Of a stretch of 64,000 bases of DNA, positions 8,687 to 17,191 are shown one piece after another. The stretch comes from Kribbella catacumbae DSM 19601 (GTDB taxonomy: Bacteria > Actinomycetota > Actinomycetes > Propionibacteriales > Kribbellaceae), in assembly GCF_000372465.1 (NCBI RefSeq), contig NZ_AQUZ01000008.1, positions 124,141 to 188,140 on the forward strand, written 5' to 3'. The stretch's first letter is position 1. Each line of letters starts with the position of its first letter. The position numbers were made by a program, and so were the translations under genes. The notes under the pieces are model-generated. The model had not been told where the DNA came from. It did no database searches and saw nothing but the letters and a program-made list of their open reading frames with translations.

Positions 8687-8696
8687 CAGCAGTCTC

Positions 8697-9647
8697 CTAG
8701 TCGTCCGTGGCCAGGAAGCCACTGCCGCGGCGCATCAGCAACCCGGTGAACACCATCGCCAGTACGAACAGCACGAGCGCGATCACCGAGGCGCCGCCGG
8801 TGTCGAACCGCTGGAATCCCAGGTGGTACACGAGTTGCGGCAGGGTCAGCGTCGACTTCTCCGGGTAGCCGGGCTCGAACTGTTGCCCGGAGCCCCCAAT
8901 GATCCCGCTCGCGACTTTTCCGGCGACGAGTGGCTGGGTGTAGTACTGCATGGTCTGGATCACGCCGGTGACGACCGCGAACAACACGATCGGCGAGATG
9001 TTCGGCAGTGTCACGAACCGGAAGCGTTGCCACCAGCTCGCGCCGTCCAGCGAGGCGGCCTCGTACTGCTCCTGCGGTACGTCGAGCAGCGAGGCCATGA
9101 AGATCACCATCAGGTCGCCGATGCCCCACAACGCCAGCAGTGTCAGCGCCGGTTTCGACCAGGCCGGGTCGTTGAACCACCCCGGCTGCGGCAGCCCGAT
9201 CGAGCCGAGGATGTTGTTCACCGGCCCGGTGCCCGGGTTGAGCAGGAACGCGAACGCCATCGTCGCGGCCACCGGCGGAGCCAGGTACGGCAGGTAGAAG
9301 GCGGTCCGGAAGAACCCGGCGCCGGTCTTCACCTTGGTGATCAGCATCCCGATGCCGAGGCCGAACACCACCCGCAGGCTGACCATGATGATGACCAGCC
9401 AGAGCGTGTTGCGCAGGGCCGGCCAGAAGAACGGGTAGTCGGTGAAGACGTACCGCCAGTTCTTCAGGCCGGTCCACACCGGCGGAGTGAATCCGTCGTA
9501 CTTCATGAAGGAGAAGTAGATGGTCGAGATCAGCGGGTAGAGGAAGAAGACGCTGACCCCGATCAGCCACGGGGAGAGGAAGGCGAGGTTGCGCAGCCGT
9601 TCCTTGCGCCGCTTGTGCCTCAGTCCTACGGAGATGGTCGCCATCAT
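8697..9647 (-). CDS. Carbohydrate ABC transporter permease (MalF type)
   Basis: A 316-residue permease with six membrane helices and the EAA motif EQYEAASLDGASWWQRF near residue 210. The start codon ATG at 9647 overlaps the stop of the binding-protein gene by four bases (ATGA); a second ATG follows immediately. It belongs to the CUT1 family of oligosaccharide importers and pairs with the MalG-type protein encoded next. The specificity is unknown. Confidence 0.92.
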   Translation of the reverse strand: MMATISVGLRHKRRKERLRNLAFLSPWLIGVSVFFLYPLISTIYFSFMKYDGFTPPVWTGLKNWRYVFTDYPFFWPALRNTLWLVIIMVSLRVVFGLGIGMLITKVKTGAGFFRTAFYLPYLAPPVAATMAFAFLLNPGTGPVNNILGSIGLPQPGWFNDPAWSKPALTLLALWGIGDLMVIFMASLLDVPQEQYEAASLDGASWWQRFRFVTLPNISPIVLFAVVTGVIQTMQYYTQPLVAGKVASGIIGGSGQQFEPGYPEKSTLTLPQLVYHLGFQRFDTGGASVIALVLFVLAMVFTGLLMRRGSGFLATDD

Positions 9648-10972
9648 TTGGCCTGCGCGATGTCCTTGTCGATCTGGGCGTCGGCCTTGGCCAGACCGGC
9701 GGCCAGATCGGTCTGCTTGCCGGACTCGAAGGCGTAGCCGAAGTCCTGCAGGGTGAGCTGGTACGCGCCGCCGTTCGGGCTGGCCGGCGTGGTGCTGCTC
9801 TTCGGGTGCTGGGCGATCTCGAGGAAGACCTTGAACTTCTCGTCGATCTTCAGGTTCGGCGACTTCAGCGCGTCCAGGGTGGACGGCACGTTGTGGATGC
9901 CGTTCGAGAAGTTGACCACGCCTTCGGTGTCGGTGGTCATGTACTTGACCAGTTCCCAGGCCGCGTTCTGCTTCTGGCTGGTGTTCGCGATCCCGATGAT
10001 GGTGCCGGACAGGTAGCCCTTGCCGTAGCTGTCGGCCTGCTCGTCCGGGACCGGGAACGGCGCGACGCCGATGTCGAACTTGACCCCGGCCTCCTTGGCC
10101 ATCCCGAGCCGCCACTCACCGTCGATCGACATCGCCACCTGGCCGGTGTGGAACGGGTTCTTGGCGCCCCACTCGTCACCGAAGGTGGCGCGGTACTTCT
10201 CCAGCTTGGCGAAGCCGCCGAGCTCCTTGACCAGGTTCGACTGCCAGGTCAGCATCTTGCCGAACGCCGGGTCGGCGGCCAGGTTCGACTTGCCCTCTGG
10301 GGTGAAGTACGTCGGGTTCCACTGCGCGGCGAAGTGCGTGGCGGTCGACTCGTAGCCGTGGAAGTTCGGCATGAAGCCGAGCTGGGCGTAGCCATCGCCC
10401 TTGGGCTTGGTCAGCTTCTTCGCGATCGCGTCGAACTCCGACAGCGTCTTCGGCGGCTCGGCGATGCCCGCCGCCTTGAACGCGTCCTTGTTGTAGTACA
10501 GGCCGTACGCGTCGTTCAGCAGCGGCAGGGTGCAGCGCTTGCCCTGGAACTGGGTGTAGTCCTGCAGCGGCTTCGGGAAGGTCTTGTCCAGATCGACGCC
10601 GGACTTGTCCAGGAACGGCTTCAGGTCCGCGAACACGTTCGAGGTACAGAACGTGCCGACGTTGTCGGTGGTGAAGGACGACACCACGTCGGGGGCGCTC
10701 GGGCCGCCGGCCCGCAGCGCCTGCTTGATCTTGTCGTCGTTGATGTTGCCGACGACCTTCACCTTGATGTTGGGGAACTTCGCCTCGAACGACTTCACGT
10801 TCGCGGTGATCGCGGCCGCCTCGCTCGGCGCGCTCCAGCCGTGCCAGAAGGTGATCGTGGTCTCCTTGGTGGCGTCGTCGCTCGCCGGGGGTGCGCTCGA
10901 CGTACCGGTGCACGCGGTACCGAGTAGCGCGATCGCCGCCGAGGCGATCACTGCTTTGTGGACTCGACGCAT
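9644..10972 (-). CDS. Sugar ABC transporter substrate-binding lipoprotein
   Basis: A 442-residue extracellular solute-binding protein of the family-1 sugar type. The N-terminus MRRVHKAVIASAAIALLGTA followed by Cys21 is a lipoprotein signal with an LGTAC lipobox, so the mature protein is lipid-anchored outside the membrane. The hallmark ITFWHGWS strand follows. The ATG at 10972 has an AGGAGA site upstream; a longer open frame exists but includes untranslated sequence. It is the first structural gene of the transporter operon, 105 bases after the ROK regulator. Confidence 0.92.
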   Translation of the reverse strand: MRRVHKAVIASAAIALLGTACTGTSSAPPASDDATKETTITFWHGWSAPSEAAAITANVKSFEAKFPNIKVKVVGNINDDKIKQALRAGGPSAPDVVSSFTTDNVGTFCTSNVFADLKPFLDKSGVDLDKTFPKPLQDYTQFQGKRCTLPLLNDAYGLYYNKDAFKAAGIAEPPKTLSEFDAIAKKLTKPKGDGYAQLGFMPNFHGYESTATHFAAQWNPTYFTPEGKSNLAADPAFGKMLTWQSNLVKELGGFAKLEKYRATFGDEWGAKNPFHTGQVAMSIDGEWRLGMAKEAGVKFDIGVAPFPVPDEQADSYGKGYLSGTIIGIANTSQKQNAAWELVKYMTTDTEGVVNFSNGIHNVPSTLDALKSPNLKIDEKFKVFLEIAQHPKSSTTPASPNGGAYQLTLQDFGYAFESGKQTDLAAGLAKADAQIDKDIAQAK

Positions 10973-11077
10973 TTGACGTTTCTCCTGATCCTGGATGGAA
11001 CCGGCCTGCTTTTGGGTGTGCGAATCCACCGGACCAGGTGGGTTCCCGGGTCCGGGGATGTGGTTTAGGGCTGGGTG

Positions 11078-12277
11078 CTAGTCGGTACTGCCTCCGGTGG
11101 TCGGTCCGGCTGTGTCGAAGACTGCGTCCCGCGTGTAGCTCAGAGCGGACTGAAGGGCACCGGACAGCACCGGGTCGGTGTTGATCGCGGTCATCAGCAA
11201 CCGCGGCCGCGGTACGGCGAGTTCGGCGAGTTCTTCCTGGATGAGGCCGCGCAACCGCTCGCCGCCGGCCGTGATCACGCCGCCCGCGAGCACGATCAGC
11301 TCCGGGTCGACGACGGCCACGATCGCGGCCAGACCGACCGCGAGGCGATGCGCGAACTCGTTGAGTACGACGTCGCCCGCGCCGGGGGTTTGCAGCGCCG
11401 CGGCGATCGCGGCTTCCGGAGTACGGGCCTTGATGCCGTTGGCCCGGGCTAGTTCGAGGACTGGTTCGCCACCGGCCAGTTCTTGGAATCCGCCGGCGTT
11501 GTTGCGGCCGACGTTGCGCACCAGCGGCGTACCGGGCAGTGGCAGGAAGGCCACCTCACCGGCACCGCCGGTCGCGCCCTTGACCAGATGGCCGTCTAGC
11601 ACGATCGCGGCGCCGATACCTTCTTCGCCCCAGAGCATGACGAAGTTCTCGCTGTTGTTCGCGTGCCCGACCTGCTGTTCGGCCACGGCGGCCAGGTTGA
11701 CGTCGTTCTCGACCTCCAGCGGTACTGCGATCGCTGCCGCCAGCTCGTCGAGCAGATGGGGGGCGTGCCAGCCCGGGAGGTGGGTCGCGTAGCGCAGCCG
11801 GCCGGTCGTCGGGTCGAAGCCACCGGGGGTGCCGATCGAGACCCGGTGCAGCCGGTCGCGGGTCAGCCCGGCATCGCCGAGCGCGCCGTCGATGGCTTTC
11901 ACCACGCGTTCGACCGTGCCCTTGGCGCTCCGGCCGGGGGTGGGCAGCTCGAAGCGGCCGACCACCTTGCCGGTCAGGTCCGCGACGGCCGAACGGATCC
12001 GGGTCGGCGTGACGTCCAGGCCGGCGACGTACGCGATGCCGCCGTTGATCTCGTAGAGCTGCGCGTTCGGGCCCGGGCGGCCGGCGCTCGTCCCGCTGGC
12101 GCGGACCAGGCCGGCGCTTTCGAGCCGGGAGAGCAGTTGGGAGGCGGTCGGCTTCGACAGACCGGTGAGGTTGCCGAGCGTGGTGCGCGACAGCGGACCG
12201 TGCGACAGGAGCAGGTCGAGTGCGGCGCGATCGTTCATCGCGCGGAGCAGGCGGGGAGTACCGGGTGTGCTGGCCAT
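11078..12277 (-). CDS. ROK family transcriptional regulator
   Basis: A 399-residue NagC/XylR-type regulator: winged HTH at residues 15-70 (SRTTLGNLTGLSKPTASQLL), then a ROK domain with an ATP-like DVTPTRIRSAVADLTG motif. The cysteine-rich zinc motif of sugar-kinase ROK proteins is absent (GATGGAGEVAFLPL instead), which suits a regulator rather than a kinase. It is encoded upstream of, and in the same direction as, the sugar transporter genes and is likely their repressor. A perfect palindrome lies 73 bases before its start codon. Confidence 0.88.
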   Translation of the reverse strand: MASTPGTPRLLRAMNDRAALDLLLSHGPLSRTTLGNLTGLSKPTASQLLSRLESAGLVRASGTSAGRPGPNAQLYEINGGIAYVAGLDVTPTRIRSAVADLTGKVVGRFELPTPGRSAKGTVERVVKAIDGALGDAGLTRDRLHRVSIGTPGGFDPTTGRLRYATHLPGWHAPHLLDELAAAIAVPLEVENDVNLAAVAEQQVGHANNSENFVMLWGEEGIGAAIVLDGHLVKGATGGAGEVAFLPLPGTPLVRNVGRNNAGGFQELAGGEPVLELARANGIKARTPEAAIAAALQTPGAGDVVLNEFAHRLAVGLAAIVAVVDPELIVLAGGVITAGGERLRGLIQEELAELAVPRPRLLMTAINTDPVLSGALQSALSYTRDAVFDTAGPTTGGSTD

Positions 12278-12349
12278 GTGCTAACCCTGCCCTCCCATCG
12301 CTGTCGCGTCGCCCAACCACGCTGCTGATTCGGCAGCGAGATCAACTGT

Positions 12350-12364
12350 TAGGAAAGTTTCCTA
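12350..12364. promoter_or_regulatory. Putative ROK operator
   Basis: TAGGAAAGTTTCCTA is a perfect 7-1-7 palindrome in the ROK gene's upstream region, in the style of actinobacterial ROK-repressor boxes. No second copy is seen before the binding-protein gene, so control of the operon would act through the regulator's own promoter or through a different site. Confidence 0.6.
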
Positions 12365-12434
12365 TTACCGCGAGACCGTACGGGCCGAGTCGGGCAGGTG
12401 TCAATCGATCGCGCCGTTCGGATCCGTCACGGCT

Positions 12435-12457
12435 CAAGTTAGGGTGGGCTAACTTGT
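12435..12457 (+). promoter_or_regulatory. DtxR/IdeR-like iron box
   Basis: CAAGTTAG, GGTGGG and CTAACTTG form a perfect 8-bp inverted repeat. The core from 12439 (TTAGGGTGGGCTAAC) matches the IdeR/DtxR consensus TTAGGTTAGGCTAACCTAA at 14 of 19 positions by hand alignment. It lies 43 bases before the start of the ABC exporter pair, so iron-dependent repression of the exporter is likely. Confidence 0.6.
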
Positions 12458-12499
12458 CGCCGGAGTGACCGGGCGGCGCCGACTGGGGAAGGCCTTTCC

Positions 12500-14188
12500 G
12501 TGGAGTTCACAGCTGGCAGGGTGATGCGGCGGGCGATTCGCCGGCACCGCGGGCGGTTGAGCGTCGGGGCGCTGGTGCTGTCGCTGCACCAGGCCACCGA
12601 GGCCGCCGTACCGGTGGTGATCGGCATCTTCGTCGACCAGGCCGTCTCGACCGGTGGGCTGAAGCCGTTGCTCTGGTGCGTGCTGATGATCTTCGCGCTG
12701 TTCGCCGTGCTGTCGAACGCGTGGAAGACCGGCGCGCGGCAGGTGGTCCGCGCGATCGAGGACGAGACGCATCAGCTGCGGCTGGAGATCGCGCGGCGAG
12801 TGATGGACCCACGGGGACACCAGACCGGCTTGAGGTCGGGGGAGTTGCTGCTGGTCGCGACCTCCGACGCAGAGAAGGCCGCACTAGTACTCCGTGCTGT
12901 GTCGCTTGGCTTCGCCGGCTCTACCGCGCTCGCGGTGTCGTCGGTGGCGCTGTTGCTGGTCGACGTGCCGCTGGGGTTGGGCGTGCTGATCGGTGTTCCC
13001 CTGCTGGTGCTGGGGATTCAGGCCTTGTCGCCACTGCTCACCCGGCGTACGTCATCGCAGCAAGAGGCAGTAGCCCGTACTACGGCCCTCGCCACCGACC
13101 TGGTCGGCGGACTGCGGACGCTGCGCGGGATCGGGGCGCAGCACAACGCTGCCGAGCGGTACCGGCGATCCAGCGAGGACACGTTGAAGGCAACTCTTCG
13201 TGCTGCGTCTACCAATGGCCTGCAGGACGGTGTGACCACCGCATCGAGTGGACTGCTGCTAGCGGCTGTCGCAGGCGTCGCCGGGTGGTTCGCTTTGAAT
13301 GGGCGGATCACGATCGGCGAGCTGATCACCGTGGTCGGGCTGGCGCAGTTCATCGCAGAGCCGGTCGGTCTCCTCGGGTACAGCGGTCAGGTCTTCGCCA
13401 CGTCACGTGCCTCTGCCGGGCGCCTGGCGTCGGTACTCGGTTCGCCGTGGGAGATCGCGACTGGCGCCTCTACGACTGTGGATCCGGGCAAGCCGCTGCT
13501 GTCGTTGGAGCAGGTCGGCTACAAGACGCTGTCGTCGCTGGACCTCTCCCTGGAACCCGGTGAGCTGGTGGGGGTCCTCTGCTACGACCCACGTGACGCC
13601 GATGCGCTGTTGACGGTCGTAGCCGGCCGGGCCGCTGACCACTCGGGCCGGGTGCTGGTCGGCGGTACTGAGGTCGAGGAGCTGGACATCGACCTTGTAC
13701 GGCGCTCTGTGCTGGTCGAGCAGCATGACACCGATCTTTTCGAGGGGACTCTCCGTTCCAACCTTCTTGCCGGCGCTGGCGCCTCGTCGAGGCTGGAAGA
13801 GGTAGTGGCGGCTGCGGCGGCCACTGATGTCGTCGAGGCGCACGCGGACGGCCTGGACCATCCACTGGCTGCCAGAGGCCGCACTCTGTCAGGAGGTCAA
13901 CGCCAGCGTCTCGGCCTAGCGCGAGCCCTGCTGGCCGAACCTCCAGTGCTGGTGCTGCACGACCCCAGTACTGCGGTAGATGCCGTCACCGAGGAGCTCC
14001 TGGCCGAAGGGCTCGCCGAGGTCCGTGGTGTGCCAGAGCTCGCGACCCTGGTGTTGACGAGCAGTCCGGCCTTGCTGGGCAAGATGCACCGGGTACTGGT
14101 GGTGTCGGACGGGGTGGTCGTGGCTGAGGGACGGCATGCGGAGCTGGCCGAGACGGATTCGGCGTACCAGGAGGCGGTGCTCCGATGA
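12500..14188 (+). CDS. ABC exporter subunit with degenerate Walker A
   Basis: A 562-residue half-transporter: an N-terminal six-helix membrane domain (about 1-310) and a C-terminal ATPase domain. The signature LSGGQ is intact at 463-467, but the Walker A region reads GVLCYDPRDAD (from residue 358) and lacks the GKT/S, and the Walker B aspartate D488 is followed by proline instead of the catalytic glutamate. This half therefore should not hydrolyse ATP at its own site. The GTG start at 12500 follows GGGGAAGG. It overlaps the next gene by 4 bases, and the two very probably form a heterodimer. The iron box upstream suggests a siderophore- or metal-related cargo. Confidence 0.85.
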   Translation: MEFTAGRVMRRAIRRHRGRLSVGALVLSLHQATEAAVPVVIGIFVDQAVSTGGLKPLLWCVLMIFALFAVLSNAWKTGARQVVRAIEDETHQLRLEIARRVMDPRGHQTGLRSGELLLVATSDAEKAALVLRAVSLGFAGSTALAVSSVALLLVDVPLGLGVLIGVPLLVLGIQALSPLLTRRTSSQQEAVARTTALATDLVGGLRTLRGIGAQHNAAERYRRSSEDTLKATLRAASTNGLQDGVTTASSGLLLAAVAGVAGWFALNGRITIGELITVVGLAQFIAEPVGLLGYSGQVFATSRASAGRLASVLGSPWEIATGASTTVDPGKPLLSLEQVGYKTLSSLDLSLEPGELVGVLCYDPRDADALLTVVAGRAADHSGRVLVGGTEVEELDIDLVRRSVLVEQHDTDLFEGTLRSNLLAGAGASSRLEEVVAAAAATDVVEAHADGLDHPLAARGRTLSGGQRQRLGLARALLAEPPVLVLHDPSTAVDAVTEELLAEGLAEVRGVPELATLVLTSSPALLGKMHRVLVVSDGVVVAEGRHAELAETDSAYQEAVLR

Positions 14189-15942
14189 ACCTGCTACCTA
14201 TTGCCGGGCCGCGTGCCACCTGGATTGTGTTGTGGCGGGAGATCCGTCGCCTACGGACGCTGTCGCTGATTGCCGCCGTAGTGGTGACCGTTGGGAGTGC
14301 GGCCGGTCTGGTCGCGCCGTGGGCGCTTGGCGTCTTGGTCGACGACGTCGCGACCGGTGCTGAGGGGTCGGCCGTCGTACGGGTGGTTGTGCTGATCGGT
14401 GGGGCTGCCCTGCTGTCCGGCGTACTGACTGCTGTCGGGGTGACACTGATCGCGCGGGTCGGTGAGACCGTGCTGGCGCGGATCCGGGAGCAGGTGCTGG
14501 ATCGGGTGCTGCAGCTACCGGCGCCGGTGCTCGACAAGATCCGTACTGGCGACTTGTTGTCGCGGGTCGGCGATGACGTGGCGTCGGTGGCCGCTGCGCT
14601 GACCGAGATCGGACCGGTGCTCCTGGCGGCGACGCTGACGATCGTGCTGACCGCGGCCGGGATGTTCGCGCTCGACTGGCGGCTCGGCCTTGCGGGACTG
14701 GTCGCGTTGCCGATGTACTTGCTGGCCCTGCGATGGTACCTGCCGCGGTCGGCGCCCTTCTACCGCAAGGAACGGCTCGCGATGGGTGAGCGGTCAGAGG
14801 CGATCATCACCTCGCTGCGCGGGAGCGCGACCGTGCGGGCCTACCGGCTCGAAGACACCCAGCTGGACAGGATCTCGGATCGCTCGGCGACCGCGCGAGA
14901 CCTTTCGCTGAACGTCTTCCGGCTCTTCAGCAACTTCTCGGCGCGGATCAACCACGCCGAGTTCGTCGGGCTGACGTCGATCCTGGTCGCTGGGTTCTTT
15001 CTGGTCCGGGCGGATGCGGTGACGGTCGGCGCGACCACTGCGGCCGCGCTGTACTTCCACCGGTTGTTCAACCCGATCGGTGCGCTGCTGATGGAGTTCG
15101 ACCAGATCCAGACGGCTGCGGCCGGGTTGGCGCGACTGGCCGGAGTACTGACGCTGGAGTCGGCTCCCGAGCCGCCTGCCGGGCCTGCTCCTGCCGATGG
15201 CTCAGTGGAGCTGGTGGGGATCGGGCACTCGTACGACGGCCCGCTAGTGGTCGATGGGGTGTCGCTGCGTCTGGAGCCCGGGGAGCGCGTTGCTCTGGTC
15301 GGCGCGAGTGGTGCAGGGAAGACGACGCTGGCGGCGATTGCGGCCGGAGTCCTGATGCCCACTGCTGGGACCGTGTTGCTGGGCGGGGTGGACATTCGCG
15401 CGCTTGGTGAGATGCGTACGCAGCAGCAGGTTGCTCTGCTCAGCCAGGAAGTCCACGTGTTCTCCGGGACGCTTCTGGAGGACGTGCGGCTGGCCAAGGC
15501 TTCAGCGACCGTTGCCGAGGTTGAAGCTGCGCTGGAGCGAGTGGGGGCGCTGGCTTGGGTGCGGGCCCTGCCGGAAGGGTTGGACAGCCAGGTAGGTGAG
15601 AACGCGCATCAGTTGACGGGCGCGCAGGCACAGCAAGTCGCACTGGCACGGCTGGTGCTCGCTGACCCGGCGGTCGCAGTACTGGATGAGGCGACGGCTG
15701 AGGCGGGTAGTGCCGGCGCTCGCGAGTTGGAGAGGGCCAGTGCGGCCGCTACCGAAGGCCGTACGACGCTGGTGGTGGCTCACCGGCTCACGCAGGCGCA
15801 GCAGGCGGATCGGATCGTCGTACTGGACCACGGGCGGGTGGTCGAGTCGGGTACGCATGACGAGCTGCTGGCCGTCGGTGGTCGCTACAGCCAGCTGTGG
15901 CACAGCTGGACCGGTACTCCTAGGGCAGGCGCCAATCGATAG
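14185..15942 (+). CDS. ABC exporter subunit with intact ATPase site
   Basis: A 585-residue half-transporter with an N-terminal membrane domain and an ATPase domain carrying a complete Walker A (GASGAGKTT, Lys379) and Walker B with catalytic glutamate (D501-E502). Its signature is the altered LTGAQ (477-481). Combined with the previous subunit, one composite site would be complete (this Walker A/B with the partner LSGGQ) and the other dead. The ATG overlaps the previous stop (ATGA). The 3' end overlaps the convergent ung gene by 23 bases. Likely exports, or in the IrtAB manner imports, an iron-linked molecule; cargo is inferred only from the iron box. Confidence 0.87.
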   Translation: MNLLPIAGPRATWIVLWREIRRLRTLSLIAAVVVTVGSAAGLVAPWALGVLVDDVATGAEGSAVVRVVVLIGGAALLSGVLTAVGVTLIARVGETVLARIREQVLDRVLQLPAPVLDKIRTGDLLSRVGDDVASVAAALTEIGPVLLAATLTIVLTAAGMFALDWRLGLAGLVALPMYLLALRWYLPRSAPFYRKERLAMGERSEAIITSLRGSATVRAYRLEDTQLDRISDRSATARDLSLNVFRLFSNFSARINHAEFVGLTSILVAGFFLVRADAVTVGATTAAALYFHRLFNPIGALLMEFDQIQTAAAGLARLAGVLTLESAPEPPAGPAPADGSVELVGIGHSYDGPLVVDGVSLRLEPGERVALVGASGAGKTTLAAIAAGVLMPTAGTVLLGGVDIRALGEMRTQQQVALLSQEVHVFSGTLLEDVRLAKASATVAEVEAALERVGALAWVRALPEGLDSQVGENAHQLTGAQAQQVALARLVLADPAVAVLDEATAEAGSAGARELERASAAATEGRTTLVVAHRLTQAQQADRIVVLDHGRVVESGTHDELLAVGGRYSQLWHSWTGTPRAGANR

Positions 15943-16597
15943 CTGTGCCGCCCTGCTTCACCAGCAGCTCGTTGACGCGGCTGAACGGCCGGGAGCCGAA
16001 GAAGCCCCGGTCGGCCGACATGGGGCTCGGGTGGGCGCTCTCGATGTACGGCGTACTGCCGAGCATCGGCTTGAGTGTCTGCGCGTCCCGGCCCCAAAGG
16101 ATCGCAACCAGCGGCCCACCACGCTTCACCAGCGCGTGGATCGCCTGCTCGGTCACGGTCTCCCAGCCTTTGCCCTTGTGCGAGGCGGACTTGCCCGGCT
16201 GCACGGTGAGCACCCTGTTGAGCATCAGCACGCCCTGCTCGGCCCACGGCGTCAGGTCTCCGTTGGACGGCGCCGGTACGCCGACGTCGGCCATCAGTTC
16301 GCGGTAGATGTTCTGCAGGCTCCGCGGGATTGGGCGCACGTCCGGCGCCACCGAGAAGCTCAGCCCGACCGGATGGCCGGGCGTCGGGTACGGGTCCTGC
16401 CCGACGACGAGCACCTTCACGTCGTTCAGTGGCTGCCGGAAGGCTCGCAGTACGTTCTCGCCGGCCGGTAGATACGGGCGGCCGGCGGCGATCTCCTGGC
16501 GCAGGAACTCACCCATCCGCGCCACGGTCTCTTCCACCGGCGCGAGCGCCTCGGCCCAGTCGGCCGCCACCAGATCACTCAAAGTCTTGGGACTCAC
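15920..16597 (-). CDS. ung: Uracil-DNA glycosylase, family 1
   Basis: A 225-residue enzyme that removes uracil from DNA in base-excision repair. The water-activating motif GQDPYP is at 66-71 and the DNA-intercalation loop HPSP is at 189-192, followed by SADRGFFG. The length is typical for family 1. The terminal bases overlap the convergent exporter gene. It appears to be a single-gene unit. Confidence 0.96.
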   Translation of the reverse strand: MSPKTLSDLVAADWAEALAPVEETVARMGEFLRQEIAAGRPYLPAGENVLRAFRQPLNDVKVLVVGQDPYPTPGHPVGLSFSVAPDVRPIPRSLQNIYRELMADVGVPAPSNGDLTPWAEQGVLMLNRVLTVQPGKSASHKGKGWETVTEQAIHALVKRGGPLVAILWGRDAQTLKPMLGSTPYIESAHPSPMSADRGFFGSRPFSRVNELLVKQGGTAIDWRLP

Positions 16598-17191
16598 CCG
16601 CCAAAGCCTCCCATCCCGAGGCCGTACCGCGCACGCGGGGGCGTGATGTCACTCACTGTTCGCGTGTCGGTCAGCCTGCCGGTTGCTCTGGCCGGGTAAA
16701 AATGTGCCCGGCCCCGCAAAAGGTATGAGCTCTTGCGGGGCCTTTACGTTGCCTCACGGCATTCAGTCGCTGTTGCACTTGGCGCGCGGCGCTCAGCCGC
16801 TCTGCACGTTGGCCCGCGCCGCTTCGATCCCGTCAGGGCGCAGCGACGGTCTGGTTGGCAGGCAACCACAGGCCCAGTGATCCGCGTAGGGCCGCGATGA
16901 TCTGCGATGAGTTCGGCCCGCTGAACCTCCACCTCGGCAGCAGCGACCACCTCAGCCGCGACACGGAGTTGTGGTCACGATCCGTCAGATGCCACCGCGC
17001 TCGGCAGTCGCTCGTCCGGGCCTCACGGATCGATCCTGCCCTCTCGCGCCGAAGCCCTGCCGGTCGCGCGGGAGGTGGGTCATTCTTGGCCGCCCGGCAG
17101 TCGGCCGAGCAGGTCACCCCCTCAACTACCCGCAGCTACCCCGCCCGGGAATCGCGAGCGTCGGCCTGGCAGCAGCACTGAACAGCTCAGG
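16598..17191. other. Gene-free interval with tandem hairpins
   Basis: About 590 bases between the divergent-facing start of ung and the end of the HNH gene. No convincing coding region is seen in any frame; short open frames here are arginine-rich and lack family resemblance. The only clear structure is the pair of hairpins at 16690-16742. The interval may be a decayed gene or the site of a small RNA. Confidence 0.5.
16690..16742 (+). terminator. Two hairpins sharing a GGCC arm
   Basis: GGCCGGG at 16690-16696 pairs with CCCGGCC at 16707-16713, and GGCCCCGCAA at 16710-16719 pairs with TTGCGGGGCC at 16733-16742, followed by TTTACG. The two stems share bases 16710-16713, so only one can form fully at a time. 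The second looks like a plus-strand terminator, but no plus-strand gene ends here, so a small RNA or an attenuator-like switch is possible. Confidence 0.5.

Noticed and set aside
16833..17117. 94-codon minus-strand open frame in the gap after ung
   Set aside because: Arg/Ser-rich composition, no ribosome site and no recognisable motif.
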